Part shown: piece by piece, positions 1-4,723 of the stretch
Position numbering within the stretch: the stretch's first letter is position 1
Layout: the number at the start of each line of letters is the position of its first letter
Assembly: GCA_946535685.1 (NCBI GenBank)
Contig: CAMNDR010000084.1
Location: 1 to 5,451 of the forward strand
DNA: 5,451 nucleotides
DNA from: an uncultured Clostridia bacterium
GTDB lineage: Bacteria > Bacillota > Clostridia > Oscillospirales > Ruminococcaceae
Reading direction: 5' to 3'
Position numbers and translations under genes: made by a program
Notes under the pieces: model-generated
Seen by the model: only the letters and a program-made list of their open reading frames with translations
What the model was told of the DNA's origin: nothing
The model's database searches: none

Positions 1-115
1 AGACGCTGCGGCTGTTGATGAAGACCAGATTCTCGATCACCAGATTGAGAATGCAGAAGGCAAGCAGCACAATTCCGGCGAATGTGTACGCACGGCTGAT
101 CTTTGTTCTTCCCAT
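1..115 (-). CDS. Membrane protein, N-terminal fragment (possible sugar ABC transporter permease)
   Basis: The ATG is at 115-113 and the frame stays open to the left edge, giving 38 residues starting MGRTKISRAY. A basic N-terminus is followed by a hydrophobic stretch at about residues 12-34, so this is an integral membrane protein or has a membrane anchor. The start is supported by an AAGGAGGT Shine-Dalgarno at 129-122 that overlaps the stop codon of the upstream lipoprotein gene, leaving only 12 nt between the genes, so the two are almost certainly co-transcribed. After the hydrophobic stretch comes NLVFINS, loosely like the N-x-F-x-x-x-N segment after the first membrane helix of RbsC-type permeases. 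With the binding-protein gene just upstream, a permease is the best guess. A membrane-bound sensor kinase, also common beside such binding proteins, is an alternative. The fragment is too short to decide. The gene is cut by the window edge, not broken. Confidence 0.7.
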   Translation of the reverse strand, partial: MGRTKISRAYTFAGIVLLAFCILNLVIENLVFINSRSV

Positions 116-121
116 TGTGTG

Positions 122-129
122 ACCTCCTT
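122..129 (-). promoter_or_regulatory. Ribosome-binding site for the partial membrane-protein gene
   Basis: On the minus strand AAGGAGGT lies 6 nt before the ATG at 115. Its first two A residues are part of the TAA stop (130-128) of the lipoprotein gene, so termination and initiation regions overlap. This arrangement favours translational coupling and supports the ATG at 115 as a real start despite the short visible frame. Confidence 0.8.
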
Positions 130-1123
130 AATCATTGAAAGCGGGCCTGTCCACGATCGGATCAAGGAGCCACTGGATGTCGGCATCGTTCAGATTAGAC
201 GCTTCCACGTAGGTTGCGCCGGTGTCTACGATAGCCGGCGTGCTTTTGCCTTCGAGCAGCTTCTTGGCGTAGCGGACGCCGAGATAGCCCATATTGTACG
301 GATTCTGGGTCATAACACCGTCCAGGACACCGTGGGTGATGTAGACATCTGCGCCGGTGAAATAGTCGAAGCCCAGCAGCGTGATCTGGTCTGCGAGCCC
401 CAGCTCCTCGATCGCCTGGCAGGCACCGACTGTGCCGGGCTGATTCGTGGCATAGATGAGCTTGAGGGCGGGATGCTCCTCAATGAGCTGCTTGGTGCCC
501 TCCTTGGAACGCTCGATATCACCCTCGCAGTATTTGATATCCACCACATTGAGCTCCGGATAGCCGTCTGCTTCGGTCGTCTTGCCGTCAAGCTCCACAG
601 CAAATCCGCCCAGGCGCTCCTGTGCCGTCTGGGCATCGGCCTTGTGGCAGATGATGCCGACTTCCCCCTTGCCGCCGAGCAGCGCTGCCGCTTCACGGCC
701 GGCGATCGCACCGGCTGCCTGGTTCTGTGTGCTGACGCAGACGGCACGGCCGGCATAGCTCACGTCGGAGTCGATCGTGAGCACGGGGATCCCCTGCAGA
801 TTGGCATCCCGCAGCACGCCGTTGAGCGCATCCGTATCGAGCGGGGCAAGCACGATCGCATCGGCACCGGCAGCAACAGCATCCTGTACCATCTGGATCT
901 GCACATCAAGGTCGGCCTCTGTCTCCGGCGCTTCATAGATCACGTTGAGCCCCATCTCCTCGCCGGCATCCACGGCACCCCATCTTGTGGTGTCCCAGTA
1001 GCTGTCCCTGCTCTTGCAGATCACGTAAATATCCGGTCTGTCTGCCTGCTGCTGTGCGCTGCAGCCCGGAAGCAGACCGGCAAGCAGCATGCCCGCCGCA
1101 AGTGTGGCGATTTTCCTCTTCAT
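128..1123 (-). CDS. ABC transporter sugar-binding lipoprotein (RbsB-like, periplasmic-binding-protein type 1 fold)
   Basis: A 331-residue exported lipoprotein predicted to capture a sugar outside the cell and deliver it to an ABC permease. Residues 1-20 form a lipoprotein signal peptide (MKRK, a hydrophobic core, then LPG) with the lipidated cysteine at C21. The mature part shows the RbsB/Peripla_BP_4 pattern: a first strand DIYVICKS (31-38), DAIVLAPLDTDAL (88-100), GIPVLTIDSDV (111-121), an N-A-A-G-x-x-A-G-R-E segment (134-144), LIYATNQ (222-228), GFD (251-253) and TQNPYNMGYLGV (272-283). Length is normal for the family. The start at 1123 is chosen because AAGGAGGA lies 7 nt upstream and the signal peptide begins there; an in-frame ATG at 1219 would add 32 residues in front of the signal peptide. 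The ligand cannot be read from the sequence: ribose-type family, pentose, hexose, or another small ligand. A membrane-protein gene follows 12 nt downstream. Confidence 0.93.
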   Translation of the reverse strand: MKRKIATLAAGMLLAGLLPGCSAQQQADRPDIYVICKSRDSYWDTTRWGAVDAGEEMGLNVIYEAPETEADLDVQIQMVQDAVAAGADAIVLAPLDTDALNGVLRDANLQGIPVLTIDSDVSYAGRAVCVSTQNQAAGAIAGREAAALLGGKGEVGIICHKADAQTAQERLGGFAVELDGKTTEADGYPELNVVDIKYCEGDIERSKEGTKQLIEEHPALKLIYATNQPGTVGACQAIEELGLADQITLLGFDYFTGADVYITHGVLDGVMTQNPYNMGYLGVRYAKKLLEGKSTPAIVDTGATYVEASNLNDADIQWLLDPIVDRPAFND

Positions 1124-1130
1124 AGCATAT

Positions 1131-1138
1131 TCCTCCTT
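1131..1138 (-). promoter_or_regulatory. Ribosome-binding site that fixes the lipoprotein start
   Basis: AAGGAGGA on the minus strand, 7 nt before the ATG at 1123-1121. It decides the start in favour of the form beginning MKRKIATL with a proper lipoprotein signal, and against the in-frame ATG at 1219, which has no comparable site. Confidence 0.85.
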
Positions 1139-1159
1139 GGGTCGGTGAACGATCATGAT

Positions 1160-1189
1160 CAGCGCCGGATCACGTTTGTCCGGCGGCTG
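1160..1189 (-). promoter_or_regulatory. Bulged stem-loop in the leader of the sugar-binding-protein mRNA
   Basis: Read on the minus strand, CAGC-C-GCCGGA pairs with TCCGGCGCTG around a 9-nt loop, giving ten G/C-rich base pairs with one bulged C. It lies within the predicted leader of about 110 nt, roughly 20 nt upstream of the Shine-Dalgarno. No T-run follows, so it is not an intrinsic terminator. It could stabilise the mRNA, affect translation or be a protein site; the sequence does not say which. Directly beside it is a perfect 10-bp palindrome GATCATGATC (1151-1160). Confidence 0.5.
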
Positions 1190-1239
1190 TATGATACGGA
1201 ACGATCGTATACGAACCATTTATCCAGATATACTTCTTT

Positions 1240-1268
1240 ATTATACCATAGTTTTTCCGGAAATGCAA
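1240..1268 (-). promoter_or_regulatory. Promoter of the sugar-binding-protein operon (extended -10)
   Basis: On the minus strand a perfect TATAAT (1245-1240) is preceded by TGG, making an extended -10 (TGnTATAAT). At 17 bp spacing the -35 is TTGCAT (1268-1263), matching only 3 of 6 consensus positions; the extended -10 can compensate. Transcription would start near 1233, leaving a leader of about 110 nt. A weak -35 overlapped by an operator-like palindrome suggests a regulated promoter. Confidence 0.7.
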
Positions 1269-1280
1269 GCGTTAATTGCA
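1263..1280. promoter_or_regulatory. Candidate cre / LacI-family operator
   Basis: TGCAAGCGTTAATTGCA (1264-1280) has perfect 5-bp outer arms, TGCAA and TTGCA. Its left part reads as a catabolite-responsive element: positions 1263-1277 fit the published WTGNAANCGNWNNCW pattern with a single mismatch (T instead of C at position 14). It overlaps the -35 region of the sugar-binding-protein promoter, where a CcpA or dedicated LacI-family repressor would block RNA polymerase. It also lies about 30 bp upstream of the -35 of the divergent Nudix-HAD gene. The match is seen; the regulator is inferred. Confidence 0.5.
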
Positions 1281-1309
1281 CAATCTGCACGAAAAAAACA
1301 GATACCGTC

Positions 1310-1338
1310 TTGACAGCCGCCGTTATATCTATTATAAT
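1310..1338 (+). promoter_or_regulatory. Perfect-consensus sigma-A promoter of the Nudix-HAD gene
   Basis: TTGACA (1310-1315), exactly 17 bp, then TATAAT (1333-1338): both boxes match the housekeeping consensus at every position. The predicted start is near 1345, only about 22 nt before the ATG, so the mRNA has a short leader containing little more than the Shine-Dalgarno. This predicts strong, probably constitutive transcription. Confidence 0.9.
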
Positions 1339-1350
1339 AAGGATAATCAA

Positions 1351-1359
1351 AAAGGAGGA
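1351..1359 (+). promoter_or_regulatory. Ribosome-binding site fixing the Nudix-HAD start
   Basis: AAAGGAGGA lies 7 nt before the ATG at 1367. The reading frame is open far upstream, back to 119, so the start has to be decided by this site. The promoter at 1310-1338 and the family-like N-terminus DIYDIHRQLTGKTVQRG both agree with 1367. Confidence 0.9.
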
Positions 1360-1366
1360 ACGCAAA

Positions 1367-2554
1367 ATGCCGGAATTTCAGGATATTTACGACATCCACA
1401 GACAGCTTACAGGAAAAACGGTGCAGCGCGGCACACGCCGGGCACCGGGAGAGTACATCCTTGTGATCCATCTGCTGCTCTTTGATGAGCAGGGGCGCTT
1501 TCTGGTGCAGCGCCGTGTGGACAATAAGGCAACATGGCCGGGCATGTGGGACATTTCGCTCGGAGGGCTTGCACAGAGCGGCGATGACAGCCGCAGCGCC
1601 GTGCAGCGTGAGGCAGACGAGGAGCTGGGGCTGACGCTCGATCTTTCCGGAACAGAGCCGGTGTTCTCGTTCCGGGCAGACAATCTGTTCGATGATTACT
1701 GGATGGCCGTCATCGACAGCAGCACGCCGCTGAAGCTCCAGCCGGAGGAGGTCGCAGAGGCACGCTGGGTCACGCAGGCAGAATGGGAGGCGCTGCTCCG
1801 GTCACATTGTGTCATCCCGTACACCTTCCAGTGGAACCTGTTTGACCTGTACCGGATGCATTTTCCGGGCGCAAGGCTCTATCCGTTCGGAGATCCGGCG
1901 CAGATCCGGGGCGCTGTCTTTGATATGGACGGGCTGCTGCTCGATACGGAGCGTGTGGCAGACCAGAGCTGGGCGCAGGCGGGCAGGGAATTCGGCCTGC
2001 CCGATCCGCTCAAAGCGATCGACGGCTGCAGAGGGCTGAACGAAGCCGGGATGCGGGCCTATTTTGTGCAGCATTACAGCGCAGATTTCGACTATGAGGG
2101 CTTCCGTGCCAGGACAAGAGCGCTGTCCCATGCGATCACGGATGTGGAGGTGCCGGTGAAGGAGGGCGCTGCCCGGATCCTCGCTGCGCTCAAAGCGCTG
2201 GGGCTGCGGCTGGCGGTCGCAAGCTCCACCCGTGAGGTCACGGTGCGTGACCAGCTCGGCCGTGCGGGACTGCTGCCGTATTTTGACGAGGTCATCACAG
2301 GCGACATGGTGACGCACGGCAAGCCGGATCCGGAGATCTATCTCACAGCCTGCAGGGCGCTCGGACTGCCGCCGGAGGAATGCCTTGGATTCGAGGATTC
2401 CGTCAACGGCATCCGCAGTGCCTACAAGGCAGGGCTCTACACCGTACAGGTGCCTGATGTCCAGAAACCGGGCACAGAGAGCAATGCGCTTTCCTGGCGG
2501 ACATTCGCCTCGCTGACAGAAGCGGAGGCATATTTCAGGGCATATCTGGCATAA
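1367..2554 (+). CDS. Nudix hydrolase - HAD phosphatase fusion protein
   Basis: A 395-residue, probably cytoplasmic, two-domain enzyme. Residues 1-170 are a Nudix domain of the isopentenyl-diphosphate-isomerase-like/YfcD type: the N-terminus DIYDIHRQLTGKTVQRG, then LVQRR (46-50), PGMWD (58-62) and the Nudix box at 67-89, which keeps the metal-binding READEE (81-86) but has Asp at D73 where the box normally has Glu. Residues 180-395 are a subfamily I HAD phosphatase like beta-phosphoglucomutase: motif I DMDGLLLDTE (nucleophile D186, acid/base D188), a helical cap, motif II around S286/S287, motif III lysine K319 in GKPDPE, and motif IV ED at 343-344 in GFEDSVNGIRSA. All catalytic HAD residues are present. 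A plausible role is sequential hydrolysis: the Nudix domain cleaves a diphosphate-linked metabolite and the HAD domain removes the remaining phosphate. The substrate is not identifiable. The gene is monocistronic, with its own consensus promoter and terminator. A frameshift artefact is unlikely because one frame covers both domains. Confidence 0.93.
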   Translation: MPEFQDIYDIHRQLTGKTVQRGTRRAPGEYILVIHLLLFDEQGRFLVQRRVDNKATWPGMWDISLGGLAQSGDDSRSAVQREADEELGLTLDLSGTEPVFSFRADNLFDDYWMAVIDSSTPLKLQPEEVAEARWVTQAEWEALLRSHCVIPYTFQWNLFDLYRMHFPGARLYPFGDPAQIRGAVFDMDGLLLDTERVADQSWAQAGREFGLPDPLKAIDGCRGLNEAGMRAYFVQHYSADFDYEGFRARTRALSHAITDVEVPVKEGAARILAALKALGLRLAVASSTREVTVRDQLGRAGLLPYFDEVITGDMVTHGKPDPEIYLTACRALGLPPEECLGFEDSVNGIRSAYKAGLYTVQVPDVQKPGTESNALSWRTFASLTEAEAYFRAYLA

Positions 2555-2570
2555 ACTATCACTGACTGCG

Positions 2571-2602
2571 AGCAGGCGGACACCACACCGCCTGCTTTTT
2601 TT
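2571..2602 (+). terminator. Rho-independent terminator of the Nudix-HAD gene
   Basis: A perfect 9-bp stem, AGCAGGCGG paired with CCGCCTGCT, with an 8-nt loop, running directly into seven T residues (2596-2602). It starts 17 nt after the stop codon at 2554. It should separate the Nudix-HAD transcript from the uppP operon. Confidence 0.93.
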
Positions 2603-2640
2603 GCGAAATTTAGCCTTTTTTATCGTCTGAAATTATTTTT

Positions 2641-2691
2641 TCAGAAAATCAGAAAAAAACACTTGACAAATACCTCGTACTGTGTTATACT
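2641..2691 (+). promoter_or_regulatory. Promoter of the uppP-padR-HAAS-DUF4097 operon
   Basis: TTGACA (2663-2668), a 17-bp spacer and TATACT (2686-2691), preceded by TGT to make an extended -10. Upstream lies an A-rich tract with a tandem TCAGAAAA repeat (2641-2656), which could act as an UP element. Transcription should start near 2698, leaving a leader of about 78 nt before uppP. The -10 region sits inside a set of ACTGT copies (2679, 2689, 2695) and partial inverted repeats that could serve a regulator. Confidence 0.88.
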
Positions 2692-2701
2692 GTAACTGTA
2701 A

Positions 2702-2745
2702 TCAATATTATACAGCGTATAACATAACGTAGAATATAATATTGA
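2702..2745 (+). promoter_or_regulatory. 11-bp inverted repeat in the uppP leader (operator or leader hairpin)
   Basis: TCAATATTATA (2702-2712) and TATAATATTGA (2735-2745) are perfect inverted copies separated by 22 nt. They lie just downstream of the predicted transcription start, a position suited to a repressor operator or an RNA stem-loop. The right arm's TATTG (2740-2744) can instead pair with CAATA (2754-2758), just before the AAGGAG ribosome-binding site (2763-2768), so two alternative folds exist, both AU-rich and weak. A second imperfect symmetry links GTTATACTGTA at the -10 (2684-2694) to TACAGCGTATAAC (2711-2723). Autoregulation by the operon's own PadR protein is a natural guess, not shown. 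Confidence 0.5.
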
Positions 2746-2775
2746 GACTATCACAATACTATAAGGAGCAGATTT

Positions 2776-3636
2776 ATGGATTGGATCGAATTACTCAAGG
2801 CCATCATCCTCGGCATCGTAGAGGGTGTGACGGAATGGCTGCCGGTGAGCAGCACGGGACATATGATCCTGGTGGACGAATTCCTGCAGCTCAATGTCTC
2901 GGAGGAATTCAAGGAGATGTTCGAGGTCGTCATCCAGCTCGGCGCCATCCTGGCGGTCGTGGTGCTGTATTTCCCGAAGCTCTGGCCATTCGGCAAAAAG
3001 GGAAATGAGCACCCGCTGAAGGAGACCGGCTTCGGCGCTTATGTCAAGACCGACATCTGGCAGATGTGGTTCAAGGTCATTGTCGCCTGTATCCCGGCAG
3101 CAGTCGTGGGACTTGCGCTGGATGACTGGATCAACGAGCATCTGTACAACGCCTGGACGGTCGCCATTGCGCTGATCGTGTTCGGCGTGGCGTTCATCGT
3201 CATCGAGCGCTGGAATAAGACCAAGGCCCCGAAGATCAACAGCATCAGCGAGATGACCTACAAGACCGCACTCATCATCGGTGCCTTCCAGCTTCTTGCG
3301 GCGATCTTCCCCGGTACTTCCCGCTCGGGTGCGACCATTGTCGGCGCACTGCTGATCGGCGTTTCCCGTGTATGTGCAGCGGAATTCACGTTCTACCTGG
3401 CTGTGCCGGTCATGTTCGGCGCATCGCTGCTCAAGCTGGTGAAGTTCGGCGGGACATTTACCATGCCGGAGGTCGTGATCCTCGTCTCGGCAATGGTCAC
3501 AGCGTTTCTCGTCTCGATCTTCGTCATCAAATTCCTCATGGACTATATCAAAAAGCATGACTTCACCGTGTTCGGCTGGTACCGCATCGTGCTCGGTGTG
3601 CTGGTGATCCTGTATTTTGCGTTCATCAGAGCATGA
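2776..3636 (+). CDS. uppP: Undecaprenyl-diphosphate phosphatase (UppP/BacA)
   Basis: A 286-residue polytopic membrane enzyme that converts undecaprenyl diphosphate to undecaprenyl phosphate, recycling the lipid carrier for peptidoglycan and other envelope polymers; high levels give bacitracin resistance. The first signature [14 protein letters not shown] (16-29) carries E16, E20, S26 and H29, matching the E. coli catalytic residues shifted by one. The second, FPGTSRSG (178-185), carries R183, the counterpart of E. coli R174. Hydrophobic segments lie at roughly 50-66, 97-116, 127-145, 163-178, 186-222, 231-254 and 264-284, and length is typical. The ATG at 2776 follows AAGGAG (2763-2768) by 7 nt, and the protein begins [10 protein letters not shown] as expected for the family. 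It is the first gene after the promoter at 2663. padR follows after a 26-bp gap with no terminator, so co-transcription is likely. Confidence 0.97.
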   Translation: MDWIELLKAIILGIVEGVTEWLPVSSTGHMILVDEFLQLNVSEEFKEMFEVVIQLGAILAVVVLYFPKLWPFGKKGNEHPLKETGFGAYVKTDIWQMWFKVIVACIPAAVVGLALDDWINEHLYNAWTVAIALIVFGVAFIVIERWNKTKAPKINSISEMTYKTALIIGAFQLLAAIFPGTSRSGATIVGALLIGVSRVCAAEFTFYLAVPVMFGASLLKLVKFGGTFTMPEVVILVSAMVTAFLVSIFVIKFLMDYIKKHDFTVFGWYRIVLGVLVILYFAFIRA

Positions 3637-3662
3637 GCATGGACATCTAAAAGGAGGGATCT

Positions 3663-4013
3663 ATGTTGTTTCCGATCAGTGCAGCACTGCTTGATGCCAT
3701 GGTGCTCTCTCTTGTGAACCGTGAGGAGACGTATGGCTATAAGATCACGCAGGATATGCAGTCTGCTGCGACCGTTTCTGAATCCACGCTCTATCCTGTG
3801 CTGCGCCGTCTGCAGAAAAACGGCGCTCTTGAGACCTTCGACCGTGCTTATATGGGGCGGAACCGGCGCTATTACCGCATCACAGATCTCGGCGTCGCCA
3901 TGCTCCGGCAGTATCGGATCGACTGGGAGCAGCACAAGGCACAGGTAGACGGCATTCTGAAGGAAGAGCAAAAGGCACAGACAGAGGGCGTTTTGAAGGA
4001 GGAGCAAGCATGA
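3663..4013 (+). CDS. PadR-family transcriptional regulator
   Basis: A 116-residue winged-helix DNA-binding protein, presumably a dimeric repressor in the cytoplasm. The PadR pattern is clear: LLDAMVLSLVNREETYGYKI (9-28) forms the first helices, SESTLYPVLRRLQKNGAL (39-56) contains the recognition helix, and GRNRRYYRITDLG (65-77) is the wing followed by the final helix. The length fits the small subgroup found next to HAAS/DUF1700 proteins, in which the PadR protein is thought to work with the membrane partner encoded beside it. The start at 3663 has AAGGAGGG (3651-3658) upstream. The stop overlaps the next start (ATGA at 4010-4013), indicating translational coupling. The extreme C-terminus is unusual: two nearly identical 12-residue blocks (92-115) of charged, helix-prone sequence, encoded by a 36-bp tandem duplication. 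Candidate targets are its own operon promoter and leader, by inference only. Confidence 0.93.
   Translation: MLFPISAALLDAMVLSLVNREETYGYKITQDMQSAATVSESTLYPVLRRLQKNGALETFDRAYMGRNRRYYRITDLGVAMLRQYRIDWEQHKAQVDGILKEEQKAQTEGVLKEEQA
3936..4007 (+). repeat. Tandem 36-bp duplication at the 3' end of padR
   Basis: Copies at 3936-3971 and 3972-4007 match at 30 of 36 bases and encode KAQVDGILKEEQ and KAQTEGVLKEEQ. The repeat keeps the frame and adds one 12-residue block to the predicted C-terminal helix. In the second copy a silent GAA-to-GAG difference turns AAGGAAG into AAGGAGG (3996-4002), which lies 7 nt before the ATG of the next gene. The duplicated unit therefore also holds the ribosome-binding site of the HAAS gene. 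Confidence 0.9.
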
Positions 4014-4723
4014 CAGCCACAGAATTTCTGACACAGCTCGATGCCGCATTGTTCGGGCTGTCGAAAGAGGAGCGTGAAAGTGCGCTCGAATATTACAGGG
4101 AATACTTTGCAGACGCCGGTGAAAACGCCGATTCTGCTGCAGAATCCCTCGGATCGCCGCAGTCCGTTGCGGAACGCATCATCGCCGAAGCCGACGGCAC
4201 CGCAGAACCTGGACTTTCCGCAGGAATGCCCCGCACCGGGACCGGTTCGGACGGCACGACCTACACGGATCCTTACACCGGTGCGACCTACACCAGCGCA
4301 TCCTATTCGGAGCCCTATGCCGGAACATCGTACACAGATCCGTATACAGAAATGCCGTACTCCGCACCTGCGAAAAGCGGTCCGGACGCAGCCCACATCA
4401 TCACGCTGATCGTGGTGCTGTTTGTGACGCTGCCGCTCTGGATCACCGTGTATTCGCTCTGGCTGACGCTGATCGTGACGCTCATCAGCATAATCATCAG
4501 CTTTGCTGCCGGCGGGATCACAGGCCCGATCACGGGCATCATCCAGCTTGCATCCGGCAGCATGGGCAACGGGCTGTTTCTACTCGGCTCCGGCATGGTG
4601 TGCATCGGTCTGGCGCTGCTGCTGTGGAAGCCGTTCTGGCTGCTCTGCAAGGCATCTACCATCGGCCTGTTTCGTCTGAGTAAAAAAATCATTTATGGAC
4701 TGTTAGGGAGGAATGAATCATGA
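4010..4723 (+). CDS. HAAS/DUF1700 membrane protein with tyrosine-rich repeat linker
   Basis: A 237-residue protein. Residues 1-62 are a soluble alpha-helical HAAS (DUF1700 N-terminal) domain, recognisable by ALEYYREYFADAG (25-37) and LGSPQSVAERI (47-57). Residues 63-127 form a low-complexity linker with a tyrosine-rich repeat (85-117). Residues 128-210 hold three or four membrane segments (about 128-151, 152-169, 170-182 and 187-207), and the C-terminus is short and basic. Proteins of this family sit beside PadR regulators and are thought to pass a membrane or envelope signal to them; here that is inferred from the neighbourhood. The start ATG overlaps the padR stop, with AAGGAGG at 3996-4002. 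The stop overlaps the start of the DUF4097 gene (ATGA at 4720-4723). The family normally lacks such a repetitive linker as far as I know, so it may be lineage-specific. Confidence 0.88.
   Translation: MTATEFLTQLDAALFGLSKEERESALEYYREYFADAGENADSAAESLGSPQSVAERIIAEADGTAEPGLSAGMPRTGTGSDGTTYTDPYTGATYTSASYSEPYAGTSYTDPYTEMPYSAPAKSGPDAAHIITLIVVLFVTLPLWITVYSLWLTLIVTLISIIISFAAGGITGPITGIIQLASGSMGNGLFLLGSGMVCIGLALLLWKPFWLLCKASTIGLFRLSKKIIYGLLGRNES
4262..4360 (+). repeat. Tyrosine-rich nine-residue repeat in the HAAS protein linker
   Basis: Residues 85-117 carry eight tyrosines spaced four or five residues apart (Y85, 89, 94, 99, 103, 108, 112, 117). The unit is Y-[TS]-[DE]-P-Y-x-x-x-[TSP], seen at 85-93, 99-107 and 108-116, with a shortened YTSAS insert at 94-98. 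Codons differ between copies (TAC and TAT both used), so the pattern looks older than a fresh slippage event or is held by selection on the protein. The linker sits between the HAAS domain and the first membrane segment, so it is probably cytoplasmic. Confidence 0.85.

Noticed and set aside
1160..1189. Leader hairpin as a known riboswitch or T-box
   Set aside because: Only a single stem is visible, with no conserved T-box sequence, no aptamer-like multi-stem core and no following terminator.
1124..1219. 32-residue N-terminal extension of the sugar-binding lipoprotein from the ATG at 1219
   Set aside because: It would bury the lipoprotein signal peptide inside the protein, lacks a ribosome-binding site, and the leader hairpin falls within it; the ATG at 1123 has an ideal site.
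119..1366. Plus-strand frame upstream of 1367 as an extra 416-residue N-terminal domain of the Nudix-HAD protein
   Set aside because: It is antisense to a well-supported lipoprotein gene, shows no domain-like sequence, spans the promoter and ribosome-binding site of the downstream gene, and has no Shine-Dalgarno at its own first ATG.
1802..2317. 171-codon minus-strand open frame inside the Nudix-HAD gene
   Set aside because: Composition is shadow-like (His/Arg/Pro-rich), there is no ribosome-binding site, and the sense strand encodes conserved HAD motifs.
2626..2645. TCTGAAA/TTTCAGA hairpin as a second terminator or regulatory stem
   Set aside because: Only seven mostly A/T pairs, no T-run after it on the plus strand, and it lies behind a strong terminator; probably chance in AT-rich DNA.
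2791..3558. 255-codon minus-strand open frame opposite uppP
   Set aside because: Rich in Asp, His, Glu and Arg with no recognisable domain, fully antisense to a certain gene; a shadow of biased codon use.
3872..4396. Minus-strand open frame of 174 codons over the padR/HAAS junction
   Set aside because: Its Gly/Arg/Cys-rich repetitive translation mirrors the tyrosine-rich repeat on the other strand; no start signals and no family resemblance.
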